A DNA stretch of 64,000 nt from CAYVIB01 sp964451365. GTDB taxonomy: Bacteria > Pseudomonadota > Gammaproteobacteria > Pseudomonadales > Cellvibrionaceae. The stretch is from assembly GCA_964451365.1 (NCBI GenBank), contig CAYVIB010000011.1, forward strand, positions 1 to 64,000, in the 5' to 3' direction. Below the pieces are notes generated by a model, which was given only the letters and a program-made list of their open reading frames with translations, was not told where the DNA came from and did not search any database. Position 1 is the first letter of the stretch. Each line of letters opens with the position of its first letter. Made by a program: the position numbers and the translations under genes. Shown one piece after another: positions 23,937-32,474 of this stretch.

Positions 23937-25421
23937 TTAGCAGTCGCGGTCGAGGGTTTCGTGCCACTGGCGACCGTCGCGCTCCATCATTTCCGTTGCC
24001 AGTTTCGGCCCGACAGAACCGGCGGGATATTTCTGTACACCCATATTCCTCGACTTCCAGCCGGCAAAAATTTTATCGACCCACTTCCATGCCGCTTCCA
24101 CTTCCGCCGCGCTGACAAACAACGTCTGGTCGTTTCGCATGACGTCGAACAGCAAACGGGAATAAGCATCATGCCGTTGTACCTGTTTGTGGTTCTGGTC
24201 GGAGAACCACAAGTTCAACCACCCGGCCTCCAACGGAATTCCGGCATCAAGGCCGGCCACTTTGTTCATAACCCGCAGGCGAATACCTTCGTCCGGTTGC
24301 AAACGGATAATCAGGCGATTGGCTTTATGCTCCAGATGGTTTTGGTCGAATATCTGGTGATGACTTTGCTTGAACTGAATGACAATTTCCGAATGGCGAT
24401 TGTTAAGACGCTTGCCGGTACGAAGGTAAATAGGTACGCCCGACCAGCGCCAGTTTTGAATTTCCGCCTTGATCGCCACGAAAGTTTCCGTCTGGCTGGT
24501 GGGATCAATTTCGTACTTGTCGGACTCCTCCTCCAGGTAACCCGGCACGCTCACGCCGTCCACGGTGCCTTTGTCATACTGGCCCCGCACTGTCAGTACT
24601 TCCACTTCCTCTTCCGGAATCATGCGCAGGCAGTTCAGTACTTTTAATTTTTCCGCCCGTACCGATTCCGCATTCAGTACCGCCGGTGGCTCCATCGCCA
24701 TCAGACATAATATTTGCAACAGGTGGTTTTGCACCATATCGCGGGTGGCGCCGGTCTGGTCGTAAAAACTCCAGCGGTTACCTACACCAACGGTTTCCGT
24801 TACCGCAATCTGGACGTGATCGATATAACGCGAATTCCACAGAGGCTCGAAAATATCGTTGGCAAAACGCAGGGCCAACAGGTTTTGGACCGTTTCCTTG
24901 CCCAGGTAATGGTCAATGCGAAACAGTTGATTTTCCGGAAACGTGCTGGTCAACTCGTCGTTGATCGCAACAAATGATTCACGGCTGTCGCCCAGCGGTT
25001 TTTCCACAATCAGGCGGGTGCTTTCATTGACCATGCCGCAAGCTTCAAGCGACTTACAGGCCTTGCCAAAAATCATTGGCGGGATCGCCAGGTAAACGAT
25101 CAACAGATTGTCTTTATTGAAGAACTCGTTTTTAGCCTTGCCCAGGGATTCCTGATTGGATGCATCGCCCTGAACAAAAAAAATCTTGGATGAAAAACTT
25201 TTCCATTTCTCTTCCGAAAACAGCGATGCGTCGATATTGTTTTTCAACCATTCCTTGATTTTCGCGTGGAATACTTCCTGACTCTGACCGGTACGGGCCA
25301 TACCGATAATACGTATATTGCTCGGCATACAGCCATTGAGTTCCAGGTAATATAACGAAGGATAAAGCTTCCGCAGCGCCAGATCCCCGTCTCCCCCGAT
25401 AATTAACATATCTGTATTCAT
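23937..25421 (-). CDS. zwf: glucose-6-phosphate 1-dehydrogenase
   Basis: Oxidises glucose 6-phosphate to the lactone, feeding the Entner-Doudoroff and pentose phosphate routes. 494 residues. The dinucleotide-binding start reads IIGGDGDLALRKLYPSLYYL rather than the common GASGDLAKRK, and the active-site segment RIDHYLGKETVQNLLALRFAN region is intact (His and Lys present). The C-terminal half has PIYLRTGKRL. It is the first gene of the zwf-edd-eda operon. I looked for a HexR-like palindrome upstream and found none that I trust. Confidence 0.95.
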   Translation of the reverse strand: MNTDMLIIGGDGDLALRKLYPSLYYLELNGCMPSNIRIIGMARTGQSQEVFHAKIKEWLKNNIDASLFSEEKWKSFSSKIFFVQGDASNQESLGKAKNEFFNKDNLLIVYLAIPPMIFGKACKSLEACGMVNESTRLIVEKPLGDSRESFVAINDELTSTFPENQLFRIDHYLGKETVQNLLALRFANDIFEPLWNSRYIDHVQIAVTETVGVGNRWSFYDQTGATRDMVQNHLLQILCLMAMEPPAVLNAESVRAEKLKVLNCLRMIPEEEVEVLTVRGQYDKGTVDGVSVPGYLEEESDKYEIDPTSQTETFVAIKAEIQNWRWSGVPIYLRTGKRLNNRHSEIVIQFKQSHHQIFDQNHLEHKANRLIIRLQPDEGIRLRVMNKVAGLDAGIPLEAGWLNLWFSDQNHKQVQRHDAYSRLLFDVMRNDQTLFVSAAEVEAAWKWVDKIFAGWKSRNMGVQKYPAGSVGPKLATEMMERDGRQWHETLDRDC

Positions 25422-25780
25422 AAATGCAGGTTACCCTTTGTAGCTATTCGTGCGATCGTTTTTTTACTTGCTTGGTCTAAGTTTGGTCATCAGGCCTGTG
25501 TAAGCAAAGCCGGATGTTATGGTTGCCCCGACCATGAAGATTGATTTCGCCGTTCACGTTGATCAATCGGGCGGCATTTTAACAGCAAACGTGTACCCGA
25601 TGGGTAATTGACTGCTTTTGCAGGCCGCGAGAGCGGGATGGACAGCCGGTCCAACTTCCCGCCGTTACTGGTGTTGAGGGCGGTTTTGCATGTCCGGCGG
25701 GGGCCGGGCGGAGTTGCATTTTACCCCTTGAACGCGGATAATCGCGGCTCTCGAAAATCTGGACTTAACAGGAATATCTC
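25422..25780. other. divergent intergenic region zwf / gap
   Basis: About 360 bp separating two divergently transcribed central-carbon genes, so both promoters must lie here. I could not identify convincing -35/-10 pairs. The gap gene has AGGA 9 nt before its ATG. A 25-codon frame at 25533-25610 (starting ATGAAG) has no ribosome binding site and is probably chance. Confidence 0.4.
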
Positions 25781-26779
25781 ATGGCAATCAAAATTGGTAT
25801 TAATGGCTTTGGCCGAATCGGTCGTTTCGTGTTCCGCGCAGCTTGTGAGCGTTCAGATGTCGAAGTAGTGGGTATCAATGACTTGATCGATGTCGACTAC
25901 ATGGCGTACATGCTCAAGTACGATTCCACCCACGGTCGTTTTAAAGGCACCGTGGCGGTCGAGAACGGCAAACTGGTGGTAAATGGCAAAGCGATCCGCA
26001 CCACGGCGGAGCGCGATCCGGCCGACCTCAAGTGGGGTGATATCGGGGCTGATTATGTTGTGGAATCAACGGGTCTTTTCCTTACCGACGAAACCGCCCG
26101 CAAGCACATTCAGGCTGGCGCCAAGAAAGTGGTTCTGTCCGCCCCGTCCAAAGATGATACCCCCATGTTTGTCATGGGCGTGAACAACGAATCCTACGAC
26201 GGCCAGGACATCGTTTCCAACGCCTCGTGTACCACCAACTGCCTGGCTCCGCTGGCCAAGGTACTGCACGACAACTACGGTATAGTTGAAGGCCTGATGA
26301 CCACCGTACACGCCACCACAGCTACCCAAAAAACCGTCGACGGACCTTCCGTCAAGGATTGGCGCGGCGGACGTGGCGCGGGACAAAATATTATCCCCTC
26401 CTCCACCGGCGCGGCCAAAGCGGTTGGCAAGGTGATTCCCGACCTCAACGGCAAACTGACCGGCATGGCATTCCGGGTACCCACCCCCGATGTTTCCGTG
26501 GTGGACCTGACCTGCCGCCTGCAAAAGCCGACCACTTACGCGGATATTTGTAAGGCCATGAAGGATGCGTCCGAAGGACATCTCGCCGGAATCCTGGGAT
26601 ACACAGAGGATGCGGTGGTTTCCAATGACTTCCTGGGAGAAAAGTGCACCTCGGTATTCGACGCCGACGCCGGTATCGCGCTCAACGACACGTTTGTCAA
26701 AGTCGTTGCATGGTATGACAACGAAATCGGTTATTCGAACAAAGTAGTGGACCTGATCAGCTATATCGCGTCGAAATAA
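25781..26779 (+). CDS. gap: glyceraldehyde-3-phosphate dehydrogenase, type I
   Basis: Catalyses the NAD-dependent phosphorylating oxidation of glyceraldehyde 3-phosphate, the product of the eda reaction. 332 residues, standard length. GFGRIGRFVFRA binds NAD; the catalytic Cys150 is in SNASCTTNCLAP and the catalytic His in TVHATTATQ; ASSTGAAKAVGKV-type region and WYDNEIGYSNKV at the C-terminus are typical. Divergent from the zwf-edd-eda operon and followed by a strong terminator, so monocistronic. Confidence 0.97.
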   Translation: MAIKIGINGFGRIGRFVFRAACERSDVEVVGINDLIDVDYMAYMLKYDSTHGRFKGTVAVENGKLVVNGKAIRTTAERDPADLKWGDIGADYVVESTGLFLTDETARKHIQAGAKKVVLSAPSKDDTPMFVMGVNNESYDGQDIVSNASCTTNCLAPLAKVLHDNYGIVEGLMTTVHATTATQKTVDGPSVKDWRGGRGAGQNIIPSSTGAAKAVGKVIPDLNGKLTGMAFRVPTPDVSVVDLTCRLQKPTTYADICKAMKDASEGHLAGILGYTEDAVVSNDFLGEKCTSVFDADAGIALNDTFVKVVAWYDNEIGYSNKVVDLISYIASK

Positions 26780-26800
26780 TACTTCGCTGCCAAACGATCC

Positions 26801-26828
26801 AAAAAAGGGGCTTTATGCTCCTTTTTTT
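26801..26828. terminator. intrinsic terminator after gap
   Basis: Stem AAAAAAGGGGC / GCTCCTTTTTTT around TTTAT with one G-T pair, 21 bp after the gap stop. The A and T tracts on either side allow termination in both directions. Confidence 0.85.
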
Positions 26829-26963
26829 ATGGAAGCTTCTTTTATGGGCTTCTTCCCCTCGCTTCCGTTCAGCCGCGATTAAGTTGAACTTTCCGACAAT
26901 ATACTTGTTATATAGAACGCAAGGAGGCGGTTCATTTTTCGTATAAACAAATCCGGAGCACGC

Positions 26964-27752
26964 ATGACATTTACCGGAAAACAATTAATAACATTTTATA
27001 TCACCGCCTTCCTGCTGGCCTGTCCCCTTATAGCCCGGACTGGAGAAGTACTGTATACCGCCGAATATGAAGGCAAGCATTCCGGCCTGACGGTAAAAAC
27101 CACCCGCTCGCTGGTACGCACCGAGGATAATAGTTATTTATTTACTTCCGTTGCGAAAGCCATGTTTGCCTCGATAGAAGAAATCAGCCATTTCAAGCTG
27201 GAAAACAACCGGTTGGTTCCCCTGTCCTATCGCTATAAAAGAAGTATTTTTGGCGTGAAGAAAGAAGAAGATATCACCTTCGACTGGCAGGAAAAGACCG
27301 CAACCTATCAAGAGGGCGGCAACCCGGAAAAGGCAACCGTCCACGAGGCCTATGCCGGCCTGCTGGACCCCTCACTTTACCAACTGCAGTTACAGCGTGA
27401 TATGTTAAATGGAAATGCCGGCCTTCAGTATAACTTTGTCCGTGAGCAGCGGATCAAGAACTATGAATTCGACGTTGTTGGCAGGGACAAATTGAAAATC
27501 GATGGAAAAGTTCGCGAAGCCGTCAAGCTTGAAAGGCTCAATGATGATAGTAAAAAGACCGTTATCTGGCTGATCCCGGAATTTCACTACCAGATGGGTA
27601 AAATTCAGCATACCGAGGACGGCGATCAGCATGAAATGACAATGACGTCGTATAGCAGCAATCCGGCATTGTTTGGTGAATTACTGCGACAGGATAGCCA
27701 ATCTCCAGCTTCCAGCGCTAAAAAAGACGCGCCGGACCAGTTGGCGGAGTGA
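26964..27752 (+). CDS. DUF3108 domain exported protein
   Basis: A 262-residue protein with an N-terminal signal sequence (about 1-26, LITFYITAFLLACPLIART) and a DUF3108 domain: TAEYEGKHSGLTVKTTRSL at the start, then a beta-rich body with TFDWQEKTATY and RDKLKIDGKVREAVKLER, ending YQMGKIQHTEDGDQHEMTM. The family is periplasmic, LolA/LolB-like in fold, and of unknown function. The C-terminal 25 residues are disordered. It has its own gap upstream, and nothing indicates an operon with gap. Confidence 0.8.
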   Translation: MTFTGKQLITFYITAFLLACPLIARTGEVLYTAEYEGKHSGLTVKTTRSLVRTEDNSYLFTSVAKAMFASIEEISHFKLENNRLVPLSYRYKRSIFGVKKEEDITFDWQEKTATYQEGGNPEKATVHEAYAGLLDPSLYQLQLQRDMLNGNAGLQYNFVREQRIKNYEFDVVGRDKLKIDGKVREAVKLERLNDDSKKTVIWLIPEFHYQMGKIQHTEDGDQHEMTMTSYSSNPALFGELLRQDSQSPASSAKKDAPDQLAE

Positions 27753-27836
27753 CAAAAACTTGTATCTGCCCTATTATCACCCGACAGTGTTATTCATTCT
27801 TGCCTCACGGGCTCCATTTCAAAATGTAAAAAGCCG

Positions 27837-28760
27837 ATGAATCTCCAGCGCTCTGATCCCGAAATCGCCACCCTGAACCTGACGACGGATGCCGCCATCA
27901 TGTTCGCGGACATAGTCGGCAGCTCCAAGCTCTATATCCAGCTCGGCAACCAGCAGGCCCGGAAACTGATCGAAAATGCGGTACAGGTGATGGCCCAGGT
28001 GGCTATCGAGAACGGCGGACGCATTATCAAAACCCTGGGTGATGAGATTATGGTGCAGTTCTGCGAGGCCGAGGCCGCCTGCGAAGCCGCCATCACTATC
28101 GGCATACAGCTTGCCAAACTGGACCTGAAGATCCGCACCGGTATCGGGTTCGGCGAGATTATTGACGAAGAACACGACGTGTTTGGCGATACCGTAAACA
28201 ACGCCGCCTACCTGTCAAAGCTCGCGCAGGCCAACCAGGTGGTAATGACCAGCGAATTCGTTAACGCGTTGCCGCCCTGGCTTTCCCACCAGTGCGAACC
28301 TTTCGACAGAATAAAACTGAAGGGCGCGGGACAAAAATCGGTTGTCTATCGCCTGGTGTGGGACCGTAGCAGTGACAAAGCCCTCAATGCCACCCATGTG
28401 GCCTGGCAGAACCTGAGCAATAACACGTACTTTTCCACTACCCTGGTACTTGAATTCGCCGGCCAGACCCACAAAATCAGCTCCGAAAGTAAGCACATCA
28501 CCTTCGGCCGCGACCCGGCATCGGTGGATATTTGCATTGCTGACAGCAAGGCCTCCCGCTGCCACTGTTCTGTCTACTTCAATCGCGGCAAATTTGTGCT
28601 CGAAGATCACAGCACCAATGGGACGTATCTGCTGATTCCACCCAAGGATGAGTTCTATCTCCGCCGCGAAGCAGCTCCGTTGACCGGCCACGGCCAGTTC
28701 AGCCTCGGCCAATCCAACGACCATTCAGGGCAAATCGTTACGTTCAGGGAACTGGAATAG
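27837..28760 (+). CDS. class III adenylate/guanylate cyclase fused to an FHA domain
   Basis: A 307-residue cytoplasmic protein. The N-terminal cyclase domain (about 15-185) has the metal-binding Asp25 in IMFADIVGSSKLY and Asp69 in KTLGDEIMVQF, plus FGDTVNNAAYLSKLA, the conserved late motif. The C-terminal FHA domain (about 205-300) shows ITFGRDP, SRCHCSVYF and STNGTYL, the phosphothreonine-binding signature. This suggests cyclic nucleotide synthesis tuned by a phosphoprotein partner, typically a Ser/Thr kinase, none of which is in the window. A perfect CRP-type site lies 110 bp downstream. Substrate (ATP or GTP) cannot be fixed from sequence by eye. Confidence 0.88.
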   Translation: MNLQRSDPEIATLNLTTDAAIMFADIVGSSKLYIQLGNQQARKLIENAVQVMAQVAIENGGRIIKTLGDEIMVQFCEAEAACEAAITIGIQLAKLDLKIRTGIGFGEIIDEEHDVFGDTVNNAAYLSKLAQANQVVMTSEFVNALPPWLSHQCEPFDRIKLKGAGQKSVVYRLVWDRSSDKALNATHVAWQNLSNNTYFSTTLVLEFAGQTHKISSESKHITFGRDPASVDICIADSKASRCHCSVYFNRGKFVLEDHSTNGTYLLIPPKDEFYLRREAAPLTGHGQFSLGQSNDHSGQIVTFRELE

Positions 28761-29076
28761 CTCTTAGATCATTTTGCTATTGTTGCTCGACAAACGCCTC
28801 CATCCAGCGATATTGAGCCTCTTTTTCGCCACAAACACCCTCCTCTTGGTTAGCATTCCCTAACATTCATTGTGACACATGTCACAGTTTTAACACCGCT
28901 GGCAATTAACGCTATGCTGGTTTATCTGCAATTCAGTCCAATTGATAAAAATTTAATCTATCGGGAGTTCTTTCCAGCTATGAGGAATTGGACGACTATT
29001 AATACAGGAAAACCCCCGTATTCAGGGGAAATTAAGCTAACCGGACGCCAGCCTTTGCTCCAAAGAGGGTGCGTTT
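28761..29076. other. intergenic region with CRP-type site and hairpins
   Basis: No confident gene. Contains the CRP-type operator at 28871-28886, a TATGCT -10-like box at 28913-28918 and small hairpins CCCC/GGGG (about 29014-29028) and CCTTTG/CAAAGAGG (about 29053-29069) in the leader of the next gene. On the minus strand, 28777-28866 is a 29-codon frame with protein-like composition (EKEAQYRWMEAFVEQQ at its end) but no ribosome binding site; it may be a remnant. Confidence 0.45.
28871..28886. promoter_or_regulatory. CRP/Vfr-type operator
   Basis: TGTGACACATGTCACA matches the consensus TGTGA-N6-TCACA perfectly in both half-sites. It lies about 35 bp upstream of a TATGCT -10-like hexamer, near a class II activating position, and 190 bp before the ATG of the 29077 gene. 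The preceding gene encodes a nucleotide cyclase, which makes cAMP-dependent control of the next gene plausible. Confidence 0.7.
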
Positions 29077-29562
29077 ATGACTTGCCATATCGGGTATAGA
29101 AAAGCGCTTAAGACACTGTTTTTCCTGCTGGCGGGTGGATTAACAACGGCAATCACCAGCCCGGGTCTTGCTGAAACCCTCTTTATCAGCGAGCTTGAAC
29201 AGTTCGGCGTGACGCCCTTATATGGCGAGGAATTGATCATACTTCCCACCAGAATGATGGACGATGAAGAGCTATTCCTGGCAGCGAAAATCCAACGCGA
29301 AAACCGGATGTCCGCCGGTCAACGGCTTATCAACAACTATTGGCTACTGGCCAATCATAACAATACCTACCGTGTTTCGGGCGGCGCTTCCCTCGCCCGC
29401 TTCCTGCGGGAAGGCCTGATTGACTACTGGAAACGAACAACCAGCCACACGGACCAGTCGATACTGGCGATTAACGAGCGATCGGATGTTTCCGTCTTTG
29501 GCAGCTATAAGCTGCATGTTTCCAGTGATGAAGTCACGCTGGCGTACGAGTATCGGTTTTAA
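29077..29562 (+). CDS. exported protein of unknown function
   Basis: A 161-residue protein with a signal peptide (about 1-31, ALKTLFFLLAGGLTTAITSPG then LAET). The mature part has ELEQFGVTPLYGEELIILPT and NYWLLANHNNTYRVSGGASL and ends in SSDEVTLAYEYRF, a C-terminal Phe beta-strand like those of outer-membrane proteins. No family recognised. GAGGG stands 7 nt before the ATG. The 200-bp leader with the CRP-type site suggests regulated expression. Confidence 0.7.
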   Translation: MTCHIGYRKALKTLFFLLAGGLTTAITSPGLAETLFISELEQFGVTPLYGEELIILPTRMMDDEELFLAAKIQRENRMSAGQRLINNYWLLANHNNTYRVSGGASLARFLREGLIDYWKRTTSHTDQSILAINERSDVSVFGSYKLHVSSDEVTLAYEYRF

Positions 29563-29624
29563 ACGCTTACATTTCGCGGCGCGACCAGTAAAATACGCTC
29601 CTTTTGTTCGCGACTTGCTCTCCT

Positions 29625-30143
29625 ATGTCCAATTCAGCCGACCTTCCATCGACCGGTCAATCCACAGCAGACGACCCCACCACCTCATTGCCCACAGCCT
29701 CGCTGTTAAGGCGTTTCGCGTCCATTGTTTACGATGCCTTTTTGGTAGTGGCGATAAGCATGCTCTACGGCGCCATGGTTCTGGCAATACAGGTTGCACT
29801 GTTTGGCCCCGGAGACAAAGATTTCCAGCCGACGGTGGAGGGCCCCTTGTTCCAGTTGGGCTGGTACCTCAGTATTGCCGGCTTTTACTATTATTTCTGG
29901 CGAAAATCAGGACAGACCGTCGGCATGCGCGCCTGGCGCATGAAACTGGTAAATAAAGAGGGCAAAGTGCCCTCGCCGCTGCAGTGCGCCATCCGGATAC
30001 TGCTGGCACCGTTGTCGCTGTTCCTGCTCGGACTGGGTTACCTCTGGTGCCTGATTGACAGGCAGGGCGATGCCGCCCACGACAGGCTGAGCGGCACCCG
30101 CGTGATTGTCACGCCCAAACCGCAAAAAACCAAACAGGCTTAA
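29625..30143 (+). CDS. RDD family membrane protein
   Basis: A 172-residue inner-membrane protein with three to four spans. The RDD signature is present: ASLLRRFASIVYDAFLVVA (Arg and Asp in the first span), GQTVGMRAWRMKLVNKEGK in the loop, and DRQGDAAHDRLSGTRVIV at the end. ATG 29625 is preferred over an in-frame TTG 21 bp upstream. RDD proteins have ill-defined transport roles. It is convergent with lptG, and their stop codons overlap within the palindrome TTAA (30140-30143). Confidence 0.85.
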   Translation: MSNSADLPSTGQSTADDPTTSLPTASLLRRFASIVYDAFLVVAISMLYGAMVLAIQVALFGPGDKDFQPTVEGPLFQLGWYLSIAGFYYYFWRKSGQTVGMRAWRMKLVNKEGKVPSPLQCAIRILLAPLSLFLLGLGYLWCLIDRQGDAAHDRLSGTRVIVTPKPQKTKQA

Positions 30144-31201
30144 CGGGCCTGGCGAATCAGCAAAGCGCCAATCAAAAAACAAACCACGATCGGAATCAAT
30201 ACGGCAAACATCGGTGAAAAGCCCATGATGATAGACGTGGGCGCCAGCATCTTCTGGGTCGTCTGAAATACCAGCCCCACGATTACACCAACAAACACCC
30301 TGAACCCCATGGTCGTCTGGCGCAACGGACCGAGAATAAACGAGATGGCAATTACCACCAGACTCGCGATGGTGAAAGGTTGCAGCACCTTGGTCCAGAA
30401 AGCCAGCCGGTATTCGCCGGGGTCGAGCCCCTGGCGGGCAAGATAGCGGGAATAGGTATACAGCCGCTGGATGGGCAGGTATTCCGGCGCCAGGACCAGG
30501 ATGTTAAGCAGGTCCGGGGAGACATCCGACTCCCACCGGCGGGTATCGAAGGTTTCCCGCTCAAGTTTTTCCGGCCCGAACCGGGTGATCACACCGTTTT
30601 CCTCAAACCAATAGTCACCCTGGTAAATAGCCGACTCCACGAACACGGACTCCTGCAACCTTCCCTGATCATCGAAACGATATCGGGTAATACCGTACAG
30701 CTTCCCGTTGGCCATCACCGCATTGAAGTGCATGAACTCATTGCCTTCACGGTTCCACACTCCACGCTCGCTTTGCAGCGCCTGCTGGTGACCGAGAACG
30801 AGCGCCCGGCGACTGTCGCCATACTGACTGGCATAAGGCGCGATATTCTCACCGATCAAGGCCCCTATCAGCACCAGCACCAGGACCGGCCGCATCACCG
30901 CCCATATTATCTGCCTCACGGACATGCCGGTCGAACGGATGACTACCAATTCGTTGGAGTTGGCCAGAATGCCGAGCCCCACAAGGCAGCCAACCAGGCA
31001 CGCCATCGGCAGGTATTCATAAAGCGCGGCCGGAATATTCAGTACCGTATAAATAAGCGCTTCAAAAAAAGTGTAACCACCGCGCAGTCGGCTCACCTGA
31101 TCGACGACTTCCGAAACCGTATCCAGCGCAACGATAAGGAACAGCACAACGACAATGGACTGCCAGACGACCTGCGCAATGTAGCGTTTTATTTTTCTCA
31201 C
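30140..31201 (-). CDS. lptG: LPS export permease LptG
   Basis: Inner-membrane permease of the LptB2FG ABC transporter that extracts lipopolysaccharide for transport to the outer membrane. 353 residues; YIAQVVWQSIVVVLFLIVAL (span 1), PMACLVGCLVGLGILANSNE and ELVVIRSTGMSVRQIIWAVM (coupling helix region), a periplasmic beta-jellyroll (about 130-270), and C-terminal spans with FRVFVGVIVGLVFQTTQ. Start overlaps the lptF stop by 4 bp. Confidence 0.95.
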   Translation of the reverse strand: MRKIKRYIAQVVWQSIVVVLFLIVALDTVSEVVDQVSRLRGGYTFFEALIYTVLNIPAALYEYLPMACLVGCLVGLGILANSNELVVIRSTGMSVRQIIWAVMRPVLVLVLIGALIGENIAPYASQYGDSRRALVLGHQQALQSERGVWNREGNEFMHFNAVMANGKLYGITRYRFDDQGRLQESVFVESAIYQGDYWFEENGVITRFGPEKLERETFDTRRWESDVSPDLLNILVLAPEYLPIQRLYTYSRYLARQGLDPGEYRLAFWTKVLQPFTIASLVVIAISFILGPLRQTTMGFRVFVGVIVGLVFQTTQKMLAPTSIIMGFSPMFAVLIPIVVCFLIGALLIRQAR

Positions 31202-32301
31202 GCCACCGCCTCTGTTTTGCGCAACCTGAATTTAAAGAGATTCCGCCCACCCAGCATCAACAGTGCAAACAATAAAAAAGCCGAGTGCACCCACCACAAC
31301 AGGCCCGGTATCGGCTCCTTGCCCTCCTCTATCACACCACGCGCGGCATTGGCAGAAACCAAATAGATCATATAGATAATGATGGCCGGCAGGATTTTGG
31401 TGTAACGTCCCCGTCTCGGCTGGGTACGGCTTAGCGGCACCGCCAACAAGCCGACGATCAAGACGAGTAAAGGCAACGAAAACCGCCACTGCAATGCCGC
31501 ACTGGCCTGCATGGTGGGCTGATTCAGCAACTGCGTGGTGCTCATTCCATCTGTCTCATCCCGGATATCCACGTTGTAATCCGGCTCCGGCAGAAGCTGC
31601 GAATAGACATCGAAATCAACGATCCGGTAATCCACCTCACCGGGACGGCCGATATAGCGCCGGCCGTTTTTCAGCAGCAGATATTTACGGCCGTTTTTTT
31701 CATTGATCACCGTCTCCCCGCTCTCGGCGGTCATCACGGTCAATTCGGTTTCCTCACCCTTGGCCTGGCTGGCCATGAACACGTTGTGCAGGCGTTGCTT
31801 GTCGACGCTGATGGACTGGGCATAAGTCACGCCGTTGTCTTCGTCCATCGGATGAAAACGTTCGGGCTTCAGCGTTTCAAAATCTGTCCGGCCCCGCTGC
31901 TCCGCCAACAGCGCTTCCGATGCGCGAACACCCTGGGGGCCCACAAACATGCTCAATACCGCCACCAGGATCGCCACGCAAAGCGAGGAGTAAAGTGTAT
32001 ACAGCACGACCTTGCGTTCGCTCATACCGCAGGCGGCAAGCACCGTCATTTCGCTGTCGGTGTACATGCGGCCATAAGCGAGCAAAATACCAATGAACAG
32101 GCCGAGGGGAAAAATCAGTTCGAGGTAACCCGGCAGACGATAGGCCATCAAGGTGAAAAGCACACCGGCGTCGAGTTTGCCACTGGCCGCTTCACCGAGA
32201 TAGGCGGCCATGCGCGCACTCATGATAATGAGCAGCAACACGAAACTCACCGCGAACATGGTGGTAAGCACTTCGCGGACAAAATACCTGAATATAATCA
32301 A
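31198..32301 (-). CDS. lptF: LPS export permease LptF
   Basis: Partner permease of LptG in the LPS exporter. 367 residues; N-terminal IIFRYFVREVLTTMFAVSFV, the coupling motif MYTDSEMTVLAACGMSERKV (about 97-116), a periplasmic jellyroll and C-terminal spans (LLVLIVGLLAVPLSRTQPRR). First gene of the lptF-lptG operon, divergent from pepA across 170 bp, a standard gammaproteobacterial arrangement. Confidence 0.95.
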   Translation of the reverse strand: MIIFRYFVREVLTTMFAVSFVLLLIIMSARMAAYLGEAASGKLDAGVLFTLMAYRLPGYLELIFPLGLFIGILLAYGRMYTDSEMTVLAACGMSERKVVLYTLYSSLCVAILVAVLSMFVGPQGVRASEALLAEQRGRTDFETLKPERFHPMDEDNGVTYAQSISVDKQRLHNVFMASQAKGEETELTVMTAESGETVINEKNGRKYLLLKNGRRYIGRPGEVDYRIVDFDVYSQLLPEPDYNVDIRDETDGMSTTQLLNQPTMQASAALQWRFSLPLLVLIVGLLAVPLSRTQPRRGRYTKILPAIIIYMIYLVSANAARGVIEEGKEPIPGLLWWVHSAFLLFALLMLGGRNLFKFRLRKTEAVA

Positions 32302-32474
32302 CGGAAATTTACCTTGTGCATTCTGCCATCTGGTCAGTCAGGCAAAAGTTTAGCAGTTTCGATCCGCGCTTTGGCGGTTTTGTTCACTTACCAGCTTAAT
32401 CGGGGACATTTGAACAAGCGCTGAATTCACGTAAACTGGCAACATTTTTAATTTTCCCACAAGGGCAGTTTGTT

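Noticed and set aside
23891..25460. HexR operators controlling zwf, edd and eda
   Set aside because: No good TGTAnTTnnnAnTACA-type palindrome was found near either start.
29000..29076. cyclic-di-GMP (GEMM-I) riboswitch-like stretch, with AGGGGAAA and GGACGCCAGCC
   Set aside because: The core requires GGCAAACC and GGGACGCAAAGCC around a GNRA-capped stem; here the CC directly abuts GGACGC, the AAA of GCAAAGC is missing and the stem cannot form.
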